64,000 nucleotides of DNA from CAWAMR01 sp963783095 (lineage in GTDB: Bacteria; Planctomycetota; Planctomycetia; Gemmatales; Gemmataceae), in contig CAWAMR010000020.1 in NCBI GenBank assembly GCA_963783095.1, positions 248,001 to 312,000 of the forward strand, written 5' to 3'. Of the stretch, positions 9,548-19,049 are shown piece by piece; position 1 is the first letter of the stretch, and every line of letters starts with the position of its first letter. The translations under genes and the position numbers were made by a program. Below the pieces are notes generated by a model that worked only from the letters and a program-made list of their open reading frames with translations, did not search any database and was not told the origin of the DNA.

Positions 9548-10744
9548 CTATTGCTTCACAGCCATTGGGTCCGGGGCTACGGCGTTGTGAAAATTCACCA
9601 GCATCCGGTGCATGGCCAGATAGGCGTTGTCGTTGCCGACCAGGGCCGGGGCAAAACGAATTCCCTTCTCCGACATGACGTGGAAGAGTTCCTGCACCGT
9701 CCTCGGCTTGATCTTGGATTTGCCCGGCAACCAGTCGGCCGCGTCAGGCTGCTTGAGGAACGTCACCGTTTCGTCCACGCTCTTGAGAAACTGCTTCGCC
9801 TCCATGTAGTCGTTGATGCCCATGTTGCGAATGTTGGCCGAAACCAGATTCGATAACTTGTCGGTATTGCGCTGAAGATCCTTCAAAGTCTCCAGGTCGG
9901 CTTTGCCGGTCGAGACCTGTTGGTAGGCTTCCAGAAAACTTTTGTCGATCGCCGCGCGCATTTCAACGGATTGATCTTTGGGAGTCATCGCCGTCAGGCT
10001 CATCGGCCAGGGGATCTTTCCTTCCTGTCGCAATAACCCGAAGCTGCCGGTCCCGCTGCCCTTGGTGAAGTTCAACTCCTTGACAAGTTCCGGCGCGATC
10101 GGCATTTCGGGTGCTTCCTTGAATTGCGGACGCATCGACTCGAGCGATTCGAGGATGGTATTCGGCGCTGCGCCGGAGGTCACTTCCTGTTTGGTGGGAT
10201 TGGCCAAACTGTGAAGCAAAATCTGCTTCTGTTGTTTTTGTTTGAGTTCTTCCGGGTTGACCTGAAGTCGTTCGTCCAGGAATTGCTCGAATCGTTTGCG
10301 ACGAGGCTCGAGATTCTTCACTTGTGCTCTGGGCGACCCGCCATATTGCGAAGTAGCCCCCCCATCGTTCATACTGCTGCCGCCGGTGCCGCTGCTCTGA
10401 TATCGGCTTGAATTGAGCGAACCGACAGAGCCTTGCAGATAGCCGATGCCCGCGACGCGCGATCCCTTCATGTTCACGCCATACATCGGCCCAAAGTAAG
10501 AGGGCACGCCCGGGAAGGCCGGCACCATGACATAGCCGACGGGGGTGGCATAACCAAGTTGCGGCCCAAACGGCCCGAACGACACCTGCGGAATGAACGA
10601 GGCGCTGATGCCGCCCGAATAGCTGCTGCCGCCCGATGACCGGGAGCTGCCATACGGGTTATAGTTCGAACTTCTGTACATCTGAGCATGGGCCGAGCTT
10701 GCCAGCCAACTGACAACGATCAACGGTAGGAAATAGGGCTTCAT
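9548..10744 (-). CDS. Secreted Gly/Ser/Tyr-rich protein of unknown function
   Basis: 398 residues. The signal peptide ends SAHA (residues 1-20). Residues 25-135 are rich in Ser, Gly, Tyr and Pro (GSSRSSGGSSYSGG; VPAFPGVPSYFGPMYGV), a low-complexity region typical of surface or envelope proteins. Residues 140-398 are a predicted helical domain (RRKRFEQFLDERLQ ... MLVNFHNAVAPDPM). I do not recognise a family, but such proteins occur in planctomycetes. The gene stands alone, 159 bases upstream of the secreted unknown on the same strand. Confidence 0.65.
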   Translation of the reverse strand: MKPYFLPLIVVSWLASSAHAQMYRSSNYNPYGSSRSSGGSSYSGGISASFIPQVSFGPFGPQLGYATPVGYVMVPAFPGVPSYFGPMYGVNMKGSRVAGIGYLQGSVGSLNSSRYQSSGTGGSSMNDGGATSQYGGSPRAQVKNLEPRRKRFEQFLDERLQVNPEELKQKQQKQILLHSLANPTKQEVTSGAAPNTILESLESMRPQFKEAPEMPIAPELVKELNFTKGSGTGSFGLLRQEGKIPWPMSLTAMTPKDQSVEMRAAIDKSFLEAYQQVSTGKADLETLKDLQRNTDKLSNLVSANIRNMGINDYMEAKQFLKSVDETVTFLKQPDAADWLPGKSKIKPRTVQELFHVMSEKGIRFAPALVGNDNAYLAMHRMLVNFHNAVAPDPMAVKQ

Positions 10745-10915
10745 AGGAATCGCCTCATATGGAAAAGCTCAAAATAGAGCAGTCAGTTGCAAACACCTGG
10801 GCGCGAACACCAAAGGCATTATACTCAGATTCGTTCCGTTTTCCGAATCAAAAATGGAGACTTCTCGCTGATCGCGACAATCGACCCCGGAGTGGCCGCC
10901 GCGATGCGCCGGGGG

Positions 10916-10951
10916 TTAAGTGAAATAGTGATCCGTGTCGAGGAGAATCAT
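10916..10951 (-). pseudogene. PIN-domain toxin stub (first 11 codons)
   Basis: The ATG at 10951-10949 overlaps the TGA of the upstream antitoxin-like gene (ATGA), the usual layout of toxin-antitoxin pairs. It encodes MILLDTDHYFT followed by TAA at 10918-10916. The opening MILLDTDH is the standard start of VapC-like PIN ribonucleases, with the first metal-binding Asp at residue 5. Downstream frames keep only faint similarity, so the toxin is gone beyond strand 1. An alternative is a chance short frame, but position plus motif make that unlikely. Confidence 0.55.
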
Positions 10952-11160
10952 TCGGCCGACTCCTCGCGCCGCGCCGCCTCACGCTCAGCTTCACGCATTC
11001 GCAGGCATTCCTCATCGACTTCGCGCATGAACTCACTGTCGCGGAACATGCCGACAACCTTGCGCCAGTCTTTGGGTGTCTGATCCAACCCTTTCGTTGC
11101 GATGGCTTTCTCCAGCGCCTCCACTCGTTTGGCAAGGGATTCCAGTGTCAATTCGTTCAT
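10948..11160 (-). CDS. Small coiled-coil antitoxin-like protein, orphaned
   Basis: 70 residues (MNELTLESLAKRVEALEKAI ... EREAARREESAE). Start chosen at 11160: an AAGGAG sits 6 bases upstream, whereas the ATG at 11166 directly touches it. Residues 5-25 are a short coiled coil and the second half is acidic and helical (KDWRKVVGMFRDSEFMREVDEE). Planctomycete proteins of this shape commonly precede PIN-domain toxins; here the stop overlaps the start of a PIN stub. Function as an antitoxin is inferred from that arrangement. With the toxin destroyed, the gene would now be an orphan, perhaps able to neutralise relatives elsewhere. Confidence 0.6.
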   Translation of the reverse strand: MNELTLESLAKRVEALEKAIATKGLDQTPKDWRKVVGMFRDSEFMREVDEECLRMREAEREAARREESAE

Positions 11161-11251
11161 AGACATCTCCTTCGTTCGCCCCAATGACCTCAGCCATTCC
11201 ATATTGCCAGGTTCACTTCTGTGAATCCTTTGGGCTGGTAAATCGGTAGGT

Positions 11252-14200
11252 TCACTTCTTTTCTCTCGGCACCGGTGCGACCTCTGGGTACTTTACCAAC
11301 TCCAAGCGCCACTTTGTCGCGTCGTCCTTCTTGCCCGTTGTCGCGTAAAGCTGCACCAGTCGATCGATCGCTTCACGGATGCGAATGTTACCCTGTGGCG
11401 GAATCGTCTTCTCGCGCTTTTTCATCCCCTCGTAGCCCGCCAGCAAGTGCGGTTCGGCCTCGGCGTATTTCTTTTGGCCCAAGAGCGCCCCACCCAGCAT
11501 CGACTTCGTGTTGAACGTCGTCCAGGAGTCGGCCTGCGTCTTCTCGCGGATAGCCAGACACTCGCGGAGGAGCGGCTCGGCCTCGGCCCATTTTTTCTGC
11601 TCCAGGAGGGCCATGCCGATATTGGCGAGTACGCCGGCCAGTTGTGGGCTGTCCTTGGGCACCGTTTTCCGAGTTTCGGGCAACTGTTCGAGAAGCAGGT
11701 TGGCGAGCTTGGCGTTCTCACCTGCCTTGGCGTAAGCATCGATCAGTTGCCCACGCACCCAGCGAAGTTGCGAATATTTCTTTGCGGCCCGATCAACTTC
11801 TTCGAGCAGCGGTATTGCTTCCGCGATCCGGCCCGCGTCCTTGTAATTCACACCCAGGTTCCCAACGGTCCGAAGCGTGTCTGGGTGCTCACGCCCAAGC
11901 TTCGCCTCGCGACGCTTTAGTGTCTCCTCGAATAGCGGGATGGACTTGTCGAGTTGCTTCTGTTGCCAATAGGCAACTGCGAGTCGTTCATGGCGTTGAG
12001 CGTGGCGGGATGATTGGCACCAAGCTTGGTTATATGCAGCTTCACCGTCTCCTCGAAGAGCGGCAAAGCCAGATCCAATTTCCCGGTAGCGCGATAAGCA
12101 TTGGCGAGGTTGTCCATAGTGTTGAGCGTCTCCGCATGATCGAGGCCAAGCTTAGCTCTCATCTGCTTCAGCGTTTCTTCCCAGAGCGGCAGAGCCAGAT
12201 TCGGTTTCTTGGCATCGAAATACGCACCAGCGAGGTTGTTCATGGTCTTGAGTGTGGCGGGGTGATTGGCACCAAGCTTGTCTTTATGCAGCTTCAAAGT
12301 TTCCTCGAAGAGCGGCAGAGCCAGATCCAATTTCCCGGTATGCCCTATAAGCATTGGCGAGGTTGTGCATAGTGTTGAACGTGGCGGGATCATCGGGGCC
12401 AAGCTTAGCTCTCATCAGCTTCAGCCTCTCTTCAAAGATCGGCAGAGCCAGATCCAGTTTGTTGGCATCGACATACGCACCAGCGAGGTTGTTCATGGTT
12501 ATGAGCGTTTGCGGATGGTCAGGACCAAATTTAGCTTTCTGCAGCTTCAAAGTCGCCTCGAAGAGCGGCAGAGCCAGATCCAATTTCCCGGCAGCTTTAT
12601 ACGCAATGGCGAGGTTGTTCATAGTGGCGAGCGTGTCGGAATGATCGGGGCCGAGCTTGGCTTTCTGCAGCTTCAAAGTCGCCTCGAAGAGCGGCAGAGC
12701 CAGATCCAATTTCCCGGCAGCTTTATACGCAATGGCGAGGTTGTTCATGGTGGTGAGCGTGCCGGAATGATCGGGACGGAGCTTGGCTTTCTGCAGCTTC
12801 AGCGTCTCCTCGAAGAGTGGCACGGCCAGGTCCAGCTTCTTATCAGCCGATACGCTTGGGCGAGGTTGTTCATGCTGGCTAACGTGTGAGGATGGTCGGG
12901 GCCAAGTTTCGCTTTCATGAGCTTGAGCGTCTCCTCGAAGAGCGGCAGGGCCAAGTCTAGCTTCTTGGCGTCCTGATACGCACTGGCGAGGTAGCCCATG
13001 GTGATGAGCGTGTTGGGATGATCGGAGCCAAGCTTGGCTTTCGCGCAGCTTCAGCGTCTCCTCGAAGAGCGGCAGGGCCAGATCCAATTTCCCGGCAGCC
13101 TTATACGCAAAGGCGAGGTCGTTCATACTGTTGAGCGTGTCAGGGATGATCGGTGCCAAGCTTGGCTTTCTTCAAGCTTGAGCGTCTCCTCGCAGAGTGG
13201 CAGGGCCAGATCGAGCTTCCCGGCAACCTGATACGCACTGGCGAGCATGTTCATGCTGCGAAGCGTCACGAGATGGTCGGTGCCAAGTTTGGCTTTCGCG
13301 AGCTTGAATGTCTCTTCGGCGAGCGGCAGGGACAGATCCGGCTTCCCGGCATCCGGATACGCCTGGGCGAGATTGATCATAGTGCTCAGCGAGCCCGGAT
13401 GATCGGGGCCGAAATTGGCTTTCCAGAGCTTGAGCGTGTCCTCGAAGAGCGGCAGGGCGCGGGTCATCTTGTCCCGCAGCGCCGTACGCAGTCCCCAGGC
13501 TGTTTTGCGCCCCCAGAGTCTCTTGTGCTTCCGGGCCGGATACCTGGCGGTGCAGTTCGACGCTTCGCTCCAGGAACGGAATCGCCCGAAGGTATTCCCC
13601 AAGGCCGCGATAGGAGACGCCAATAATCCAATAGAGTTCTGCCTCCGTGCGCGGGGCCAGGTCCTTGCGGACTTTCAGTTTCTCCGCTGCCCGATCGAGC
13701 AGTTCACGTAGCGTGGCATTGCGGGTCAGCTCTTCACCGCCAAACCGGCCCTGGCCTTCCACGCTGGTCAAGGCCAGGAAATCGTCCTTGACGAAGGCGG
13801 TAATTGCTTCGGCGTAGCCGCGTTCGCGGGCTTCGTTGTCCCGGGCGGTTTCCGCCTCCTCTTTGGCGCGGCGTTCGCTCTCTGCTCGCTTGGCTTCCGC
13901 CTTTCGGGCCTCTTCCGCTCTGTTGCGCGCTGTCGCGCATAGCCTCCAGAGGCCCCAGGATGTGCCCGCGATGCCCAGCACCAGTAGCAGTAACACCGCA
14001 ATCCTGCTACCACCGGGCCACGATGTTTCTTCACGAAACTTGCGCAAGCGATAAGTCGCCGACGGCGGTCCCGCGGCCACCGGCTCGTCGGCGAGATAGC
14101 GCTGGATGTCCAGCGACAACCCGTTGGCTGTTTCGTAGCGCCGGCTGCGGTCCTTCTCCAGGCACTTCATGACGATCCAGTCCAGTTCGCCGCGCACCAG

Positions 14201-15251
14201 CCGCGTCAACTTGCTCGGTTCCGTATGCCGGCACGCCGCCACGCTCGGCAGCGTTCCCGACCCCGATAGCCGCGTGCTCGGCTTGGGCGGCTCCACTTCC
14301 TTGATGATTCGCAACATCTCGCCGAAGCCCGCCGCTTTCATGTCCGCACGGCTGAACGGCACGCCGCCCGTGAGCAATTCGTAGAGGATCACACCCAGCG
14401 CATAGATGTCGGAGCGCGTGTCGATGTCGAGGTTGTTCAAGCTCGGCCTGTTCCGGCGACATGTATTCCAGGGTGCCGATCATGGCGCCGATTTCGGTGT
14501 AGATGCTCTGTTCGCTCAGACGCGGGCCGGTTGCCTTGGCCACGCCGAAGTCGATGACCTTCGGCACCGGCCGGCCGTCGTAGAGGCCGATCAGGATATT
14601 CGAGGGCTTCAGGTCGCGGTGGATGATCCCCTTCTGATGGGCGTGCTGGACGGCCTGGCAAACCGGCACGAACAGTTCCAGGCGTTGTTTCGGCGTGAGC
14701 TTGGCTTCGTCGCAGTATTTGGTGAGCGGCACGCCTTTGATCAGTTCCATGACGAAGTAAGGCCGGCCATCGTCGCTGATGCCCGCATCGAGGACTTTGG
14801 CGATATTGGGATGGTCCATCAGGGCCAGCGCCTGCCGTTCCTGCTCGAAGCGTGCCAGCAGTCGGCGGGAATCGTCAGCGGCTTTGATGACCTTCAGCGC
14901 GATGCGACGTTGCACCGGCTCGGTCTGCTCGGCGACCCAGACGATCCCCATGCCGCCTTCGCCGAGCTTTTCACGAAGCTTGTATCGGCCGGCAAATAAA
15001 CTTCCCGGCTGGAGATCGGCACGCGGGGCGACGTTGACGGCGTTGGGCACATAGGCACCGGTGGCTTCCAGGACGCCAACTGCCGGCAGTTCGCCGGAAT
15101 CGTCGTGGGCACGCACCAGGAGTTCGACGCGACGGCGCAACTCCGCATCGCCGGCGCAGACTCGTTCCAATACACCGGCGCGCTGGCTAGGCTCCGCCGC
15201 CACGACTTCAAGAAACGCCGCCTGGACATGTTTGGGATCGATTGCCATCAC
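11252..15251 (-). CDS. Large Ser/Thr protein kinase with C-terminal TPR array, many frameshifts
   Basis: Reconstructed length about 1,330 residues. An N-terminal leader of about 90 residues precedes a Hanks-type kinase domain (about 90-370): GEGGMGIVWVAEQ, IALKVIK (ATP lysine), HRDLKPSNIL, VIDFGVAKA and YMSPEQAE. Next come a membrane segment (IAVLLLLVLGIAGTSWGLW), an Ala/Glu/Arg-rich coiled coil, and about 13 kinesin-light-chain-like TPRs (consensus KLDLALPLFEETLKLxKAKLGPDHPxTLxTMNNLAxAY). So the kinase is cytoplasmic and the TPRs lie beyond the membrane. The frame breaks near 14441 (one extra T), 13490, 13160, 13040, 12850, 12345 and 11984; each shift restores the expected repeat. It follows the ECF sigma gene by 75 bases, a common planctomycete pairing. 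Whether it is alive depends on whether the shifts are errors. Confidence 0.75.
11890..13500 (-). repeat. Tandem 126-base coding repeats (TPR units)
   Basis: About 13 copies of a 126-base (42-codon) unit. The MNNLA-type ATG codons (CAT on the plus strand) fall at 11989, 12115, 12241, 12368, 12494, 12620, 12746, 12871, 12997, 13124, 13252 and 13378. Spacing is 126 except at 127, 125, 127 and 128, which marks where bases were gained or lost. Some neighbours (12540-12790) are nearly identical in DNA, which points to recent unit duplication or gene conversion. Confidence 0.85.
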
Positions 15252-15326
15252 GGGCCTCCGTTTTGAATGCTCACTCTATCATGCGTAAACGGAGTAGCGA
15301 TCTGTCGAAAAAAATTGGTGAAAATC

Positions 15327-15869
15327 TCAGAAATCTTCCAAGACCGATTTGAGCCAGGCTCGCGCGTAGGTCCATTTGCGTCGCACATCGTAGACCGTCG
15401 TATCGAGCACGGCGGCGACCTGATCGTGCGGCAACCCGGCGAAATGGTGCAATTCAACCACCCGTGCCGCCTGCGGATCGTCGCCTGCAAGCTGCGTGAG
15501 AGCCTCGTCCAGGGCAAGCAACCGCTGGTCGGCATCAGGGATGGCCACATCGGACATCGGCAGGCGCTGGGCTGACCCACCGCGTTTGGCACTCATTTCG
15601 CGCCGGGCGTTATCGACGAGAACCCGGCGCATGGCTTCACCGGCAGCGGCGAAAAAGTGGTTGCGGTTCGCGAATTGCTGATCGCTGGCCAAACGCAGAT
15701 AGGCTTCATGGACCAATGCGGTGGCGTCGAGCGTTTGCCCCGGCTTCTCGTTCGCCAGATGAACTGCGGCGAGTTGGCGGAGTTCGCTGTACACCAGGGG
15801 CAATAGCTGTGCCGCCGCATGCGGGTCGCCGGCATCAATGGCTTTCAGGATTTGCGTGAGATTGGGCAT
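15327..15869 (-). CDS. ECF-type RNA polymerase sigma factor (TIGR02999-like)
   Basis: 180 residues, normal for the family. Region 2 is LLPLVYSELRQLAAVHLANE ... ALVHEAYLRLA, followed by RNHFFAAAGEAMRRVLVDNARRE, a hallmark of the planctomycete/acidobacterial TIGR02999 group. Region 4 is a helix-turn-helix (LPHDQVAAVLDTTVYDVRRKWTYARAWL). It directs core polymerase to extracytoplasmic-function promoters. The downstream kinase-TPR gene on the same strand is probably its regulatory partner. That pairing is well known for sigma factors of this group; no classical anti-sigma is adjacent. The frame is intact. Confidence 0.88.
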   Translation of the reverse strand: MPNLTQILKAIDAGDPHAAAQLLPLVYSELRQLAAVHLANEKPGQTLDATALVHEAYLRLASDQQFANRNHFFAAAGEAMRRVLVDNARREMSAKRGGSAQRLPMSDVAIPDADQRLLALDEALTQLAGDDPQAARVVELHHFAGLPHDQVAAVLDTTVYDVRRKWTYARAWLKSVLEDF

Positions 15870-15909
15870 TTTGCCAATGTATATCCGTTGAAAGCATCGG
15901 TTCTCGTAA

Positions 15910-16434
15910 ATACCTAACGAGGCTTCGCCTCAGACCGACAAGATTTGGAGGTGGAACACGATCGACCGCGACTATTGGGCAGTCTTAGATGAAGATGGCA
16001 AGTATCCGGACCTTATCATCGAGTCGCTCTCGCCGACAACTGTCACGGAAGACCTTACGACGAAGAAAGCAATCTACGAACGGACATTCCACACCGCCGA
16101 GTATTTCTGTCTCGACCCCGATGGATTTTCCCATAAAGGCTGGCGTCTTTCGGGTCACTACCGTACGATTAAAACCGGCAAAGATCATCGAATGTGGAGT
16201 GAGACACTCCAATTGTTTCTAGGCACATGGCACGGAAACTTCAATGGTCTCACTGCGGATTACCTGCGCTTCTTCGACGCGGAAGGTCGTATGTTGCCGA
16301 CTCCAGGAGAAGCCGAAGCGGCACGCGCCGATGCTCAAGCCAAACGGGCTGATGCGGCAGAAGAAGAACTGGAACGCTTACGGAACGAGTTGGCGGCAAT
16401 AAAAAGCCAGCAAGGACTACATGGAAAATCGTGA
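15910..16434 (+). pseudogene. Uma2-family (DUF820) protein, N-terminal half missing
   Basis: The frame is open from 15910 (after a TAA at 15907) to 16434 but has no good start before ATG 16192. Residues read IWRWNTIDRDYWAVLDEDGKYPDLIIESLSPTTV ... KKAIYERTFHTAEYFCLDPD, the second half of a Uma2 PD-(D/E)XK-like fold (PDLIIE, then KK..YE). A coiled-coil tail follows (EAARADAQAKRADAAEEELERLRNELAAI). The first half, with the substrate-facing domain, is absent; only about 40 bases separate it from the diverging sigma gene. So this is a truncated gene. The family is widespread in planctomycetes and cyanobacteria, with nuclease activity proposed from fold. Confidence 0.7.
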
Positions 16435-16562
16435 AAGGAATCTTTGCGGATTTACAACCCCGTTACAATTTGCGATGTCCAGAGCGGTACAATGATACTT
16501 GTGGAACAAGTATGTTCCGACATTTCTTCAAACACATCCAAGGGCGCATTCAGGAGGTTACG

Positions 16563-17885
16563 ATGCGGAAGTTCAAATGGGTTAGCTCCGGCCTCGGGCT
16601 GGGTCTGTTGGTTCTCGTGCTGGGAATCAACTCATCCCCGATTCGATCCGCCGATGAGAAGAAGACCAAGAATAAGGTCGATGTTCCCAAACTCGATCCG
16701 GCAAAAGTCCCGGTCGTCGAGAAAATCTCGGAACCGGTCACTCACAAAAATCTAAGTGTCTTCCTCCTTTATGGGAAGGATTGCCAGGCCGGCTTGAAAC
16801 TGATGTCGCTCGAAGAAGCGATCGAAAAGAAGAAGATCGTCGTGCATGAAACCAAGAACGTCAATCAACTCAGCATCGAAAATGTCTCATCCGAAGACAT
16901 CTTTGTCCACATGGGCGATATCGTCCGGGGCGGATCGCAGGATCGGCTCATCGTCTACGATATGATCGTTCCGCCGCAGTCCGGCAAACTGCCGCTGGCG
17001 TCGTTCTGTGTCGAATCGGGCCGCTGGGCCACCCGGGGCAGTGAAGCCGTCACGATGTTCAATGCCTCCAAGAATCAGGCCGGCAAGTCGTTCAAATACA
17101 CGGCGAATGCCGAGGGCGGACAATCCGAAGTCTGGCGACATGTTGCCGTTGCTCAGCTTAAATTAAGCAAGAATGTTATGGCTAAGGTGGCCAGTCCCGT
17201 ATCTCCATCCTCCTTGCAACTGACGCTCGAAGATAAAAAAGTCCTGGAGAAAGTCGCGAACTACGAAAAGGCTTTTGTCGATATTCTCAAGGACAAGAAA
17301 GGTGTGATCGGGCTTGCGGTGGCCGTCAACGGGAAGATGGAGAGCGCGGATATTTATGCATCGAGCAGCCTGTTTGAAAAGTTCGCCAAAAAACTGATCG
17401 GTGCGGCCTGCGTTGACGCTCTGGGCGATTTCGACGACAAGAAAATGTTCGCGCCGCCGGTGGTGAAGGATGTGCAAGCATTTCTGGCAGAGAAGTTTGG
17501 CGAACCAAAAGAGCAAAACCCGGTTACCATCCGGCAGAATTATGGCCGGCAAACGGGCCTCGGTCGGGAAGAGGACGAGCCTAACTCACCGCCGCAGCAA
17601 CGGCCTAATCCTCCGGCCCAACAACCGCCGCCGAACCCGCCCGCACAGCAATTGCAGCTTCAGGCACAACCAGCTCCTTCGCCTTCTGCTGAACCCGTGA
17701 AAGCCGATATGCGCGTCCGGATCTTCAAATATGAGAGCGAGAAGACTCTCATGATCGAATCGCGCGAAAAGAAGCGGCCTGATGGGGTAATCCATCGCAG
17801 CTATCTTGCGAAAGAAGAGAAAAAGCCCGAGCCAAAGCGTGGCCCGCAACTGAATCCGAATGCGCCTCCTCAGTCAAGACCATAG
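16563..17885 (+). CDS. Exported ARPP-1-domain protein
   Basis: 440 residues. Start set at 16563 by an AGGAGG at 16552-16557 and the signal peptide that follows (MRKFKWVSSGLGLGLLVLVL); the longer frame to 16431 has no such signal. Residues 60-320 match the ARPP-1 (DUF6569) family: SVFLLYGKD, KIVVHETKNVNQLSIENVS, DIFVHMGDIVRGGSQDRLIVYDMIVPPQSG, then SFCVESGRW. A Pro/Gln-rich linker (about 350-390) and a basic tail follow. ARPP-1 is associated with ADP-ribosyl-type systems by genome context in the literature; its reaction is not established. No such partner is seen here. A four-unit hairpin array begins 9 bases after the stop. Confidence 0.75.
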   Translation: MRKFKWVSSGLGLGLLVLVLGINSSPIRSADEKKTKNKVDVPKLDPAKVPVVEKISEPVTHKNLSVFLLYGKDCQAGLKLMSLEEAIEKKKIVVHETKNVNQLSIENVSSEDIFVHMGDIVRGGSQDRLIVYDMIVPPQSGKLPLASFCVESGRWATRGSEAVTMFNASKNQAGKSFKYTANAEGGQSEVWRHVAVAQLKLSKNVMAKVASPVSPSSLQLTLEDKKVLEKVANYEKAFVDILKDKKGVIGLAVAVNGKMESADIYASSSLFEKFAKKLIGAACVDALGDFDDKKMFAPPVVKDVQAFLAEKFGEPKEQNPVTIRQNYGRQTGLGREEDEPNSPPQQRPNPPAQQPPPNPPAQQLQLQAQPAPSPSAEPVKADMRVRIFKYESEKTLMIESREKKRPDGVIHRSYLAKEEKKPEPKRGPQLNPNAPPQSRP

Positions 17886-17893
17886 GCGGATCC

Positions 17894-18159
17894 GAGCCTG
17901 AAGCGTAAGCGAAGAAAACGCCTCCACTTCGCTTACGCTTCAGGCTCTGTGGTGTTATGAACAGAGCCTGAAGCGTCAGCGAAGAAAACGCCCCCACTTC
18001 GCTTACGCTTCAGGCTCTGTGGTGTTATGAACAGAGCCTGAAGCGTCAGCGAAGAAAACGCCCCCACTTCGCTTACGCTTCAGGCTCTGTGGTGTTATGA
18101 ACAGAGCCTGAAGCGTCAGCGAAGAAAACTGCGCACACTTCGCTTACGCTTCAGGCTCT
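17894..18159. repeat. Array of four 70-base hairpin units
   Basis: Units begin at 17894, 17963, 18033 and 18103. Each is a 22-base arm (GAGCCTGAAGCGT.AGCGAAG), a loop of about 12 bases (AAAACGCCCCCA), the complementary arm (CTTCGCTTACGCTTCAGGC), then a 14-base linker GTGGTGTTATGAAC. Left arms of units 2-4 have GTCAGC against GTAAGC in unit 1 and in all right arms, so one mismatch is shared and the array grew by copying unit 2. The unit 4 loop differs (CTGCGCACA). It separates convergent genes ARPP-1 and DUF1559. It is not a CRISPR: spacers are identical and units are self-complementary. Confidence 0.92.
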
Positions 18160-18183
18160 GTGGTGTTTTGTCTATTACGCACT

Positions 18184-19049
18184 TCAGGGAAAATCCAGCG
18201 GCGATGCATTCATCCAGGACCAAACCTGATTTTGATTCTGGGTGAGCCAGTCGTGGGTGATCGACTGGACGTGGCCATCCGCGAAGGTGACCAGGTTGAT
18301 GCCCGGGTGCGGCGAACTCAGGACAGGGGGAGAATAGCTGTTGGGCGTCAGGTAGGCACCGAGCGGCACCTGGTTGTCCGGCACGCTGGTGCCGCTCGTC
18401 GCATTGTTGCAATTGTACCAGGTGGTGGGGCCATACCCATACTCCTGCCGGATTGACGCCCAGGTGAGACAGCAGCGCCGTGTTGGAGGTGCCGTTCGCG
18501 TTGGTGATCTGCGCCAGAGTCGACGCCGGCGGGGTTCCAGAGGATGCACTGGGCGCCGGGGACGTTCCAGGGGACAAGAACGTAGTAGCCGTAGTCGCTG
18601 ATTCCTCCATAAGGACGGGTCCCGTGGTGCATTCGGTGAGGCCTGTCCCGGCCGAATGCCCCGGCTCGGGCAGAGGAAGAGCTTCAGCGTGTCCGTCGCG
18701 GCATTCACGGGCGTCAGCACGCCATTGATATTCTGCACCTCGTTCTGCTGTTCGATGTAGTACATCAACTGGACGTGCCAGTCCTGGTCCGGATACGGAT
18801 AGCCGCCGGCTAACGGCTGGCTGATCCACCGCCGATGGCACCCTGGACGTATTCGGTCGGCAGAAAGCCGAACGTGCTGGCGAAGTTGTGGGTCGCAAGG
18901 CCCAGTTGCTTCAGGTTGTTGTTGCAGGAGGCCCGATGGCGCGCTTCGCGGACTTTCTGCACGGCGGGCAGCAGCAGGCCGATCAGGATGGCGATGATGG
19001 CAATCACCACCAGCAACTCGATAAGGGTAAAACCGCTTCGTCGATTCAT
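18184..19049 (-). CDS. DUF1559 prepilin-like protein (H-X9-DG type), four frameshifts
   Basis: Begins MNRRSGFTLIELLVVIAIIA, a type IV prepilin/pseudopilin leader cut before Phe 7, then the DUF1559 opening LLLPAVQKVREARHRASCNNNLKQLGLATHNF. The C-terminus has the H-X9-DG motif (HPGINLVTFADGHVQSI) and ends NASPLDFP, TGA at 18184-18186. Frames change near 18820, 18640, 18530 and 18435, and every segment is recognisable DUF1559. Planctomycetes carry tens to hundreds of such proteins, thought to assemble at the cell surface through a type II secretion-like system. With several full paralogues likely elsewhere, real decay is possible, but the even density of indels over a short GC-rich stretch fits poor consensus equally well. 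Confidence 0.78.

Noticed and set aside
11890..13500. Possible CRISPR or satellite array (regular 126-base spacing)
   Set aside because: The period is 42 codons and encodes TPR units of the kinase; variation is at codon level.
17894..18159. Possible CRISPR array (regular repeats)
   Set aside because: The 'spacers' are the same in each unit, the units are self-complementary over their full length, and no cas gene is present.
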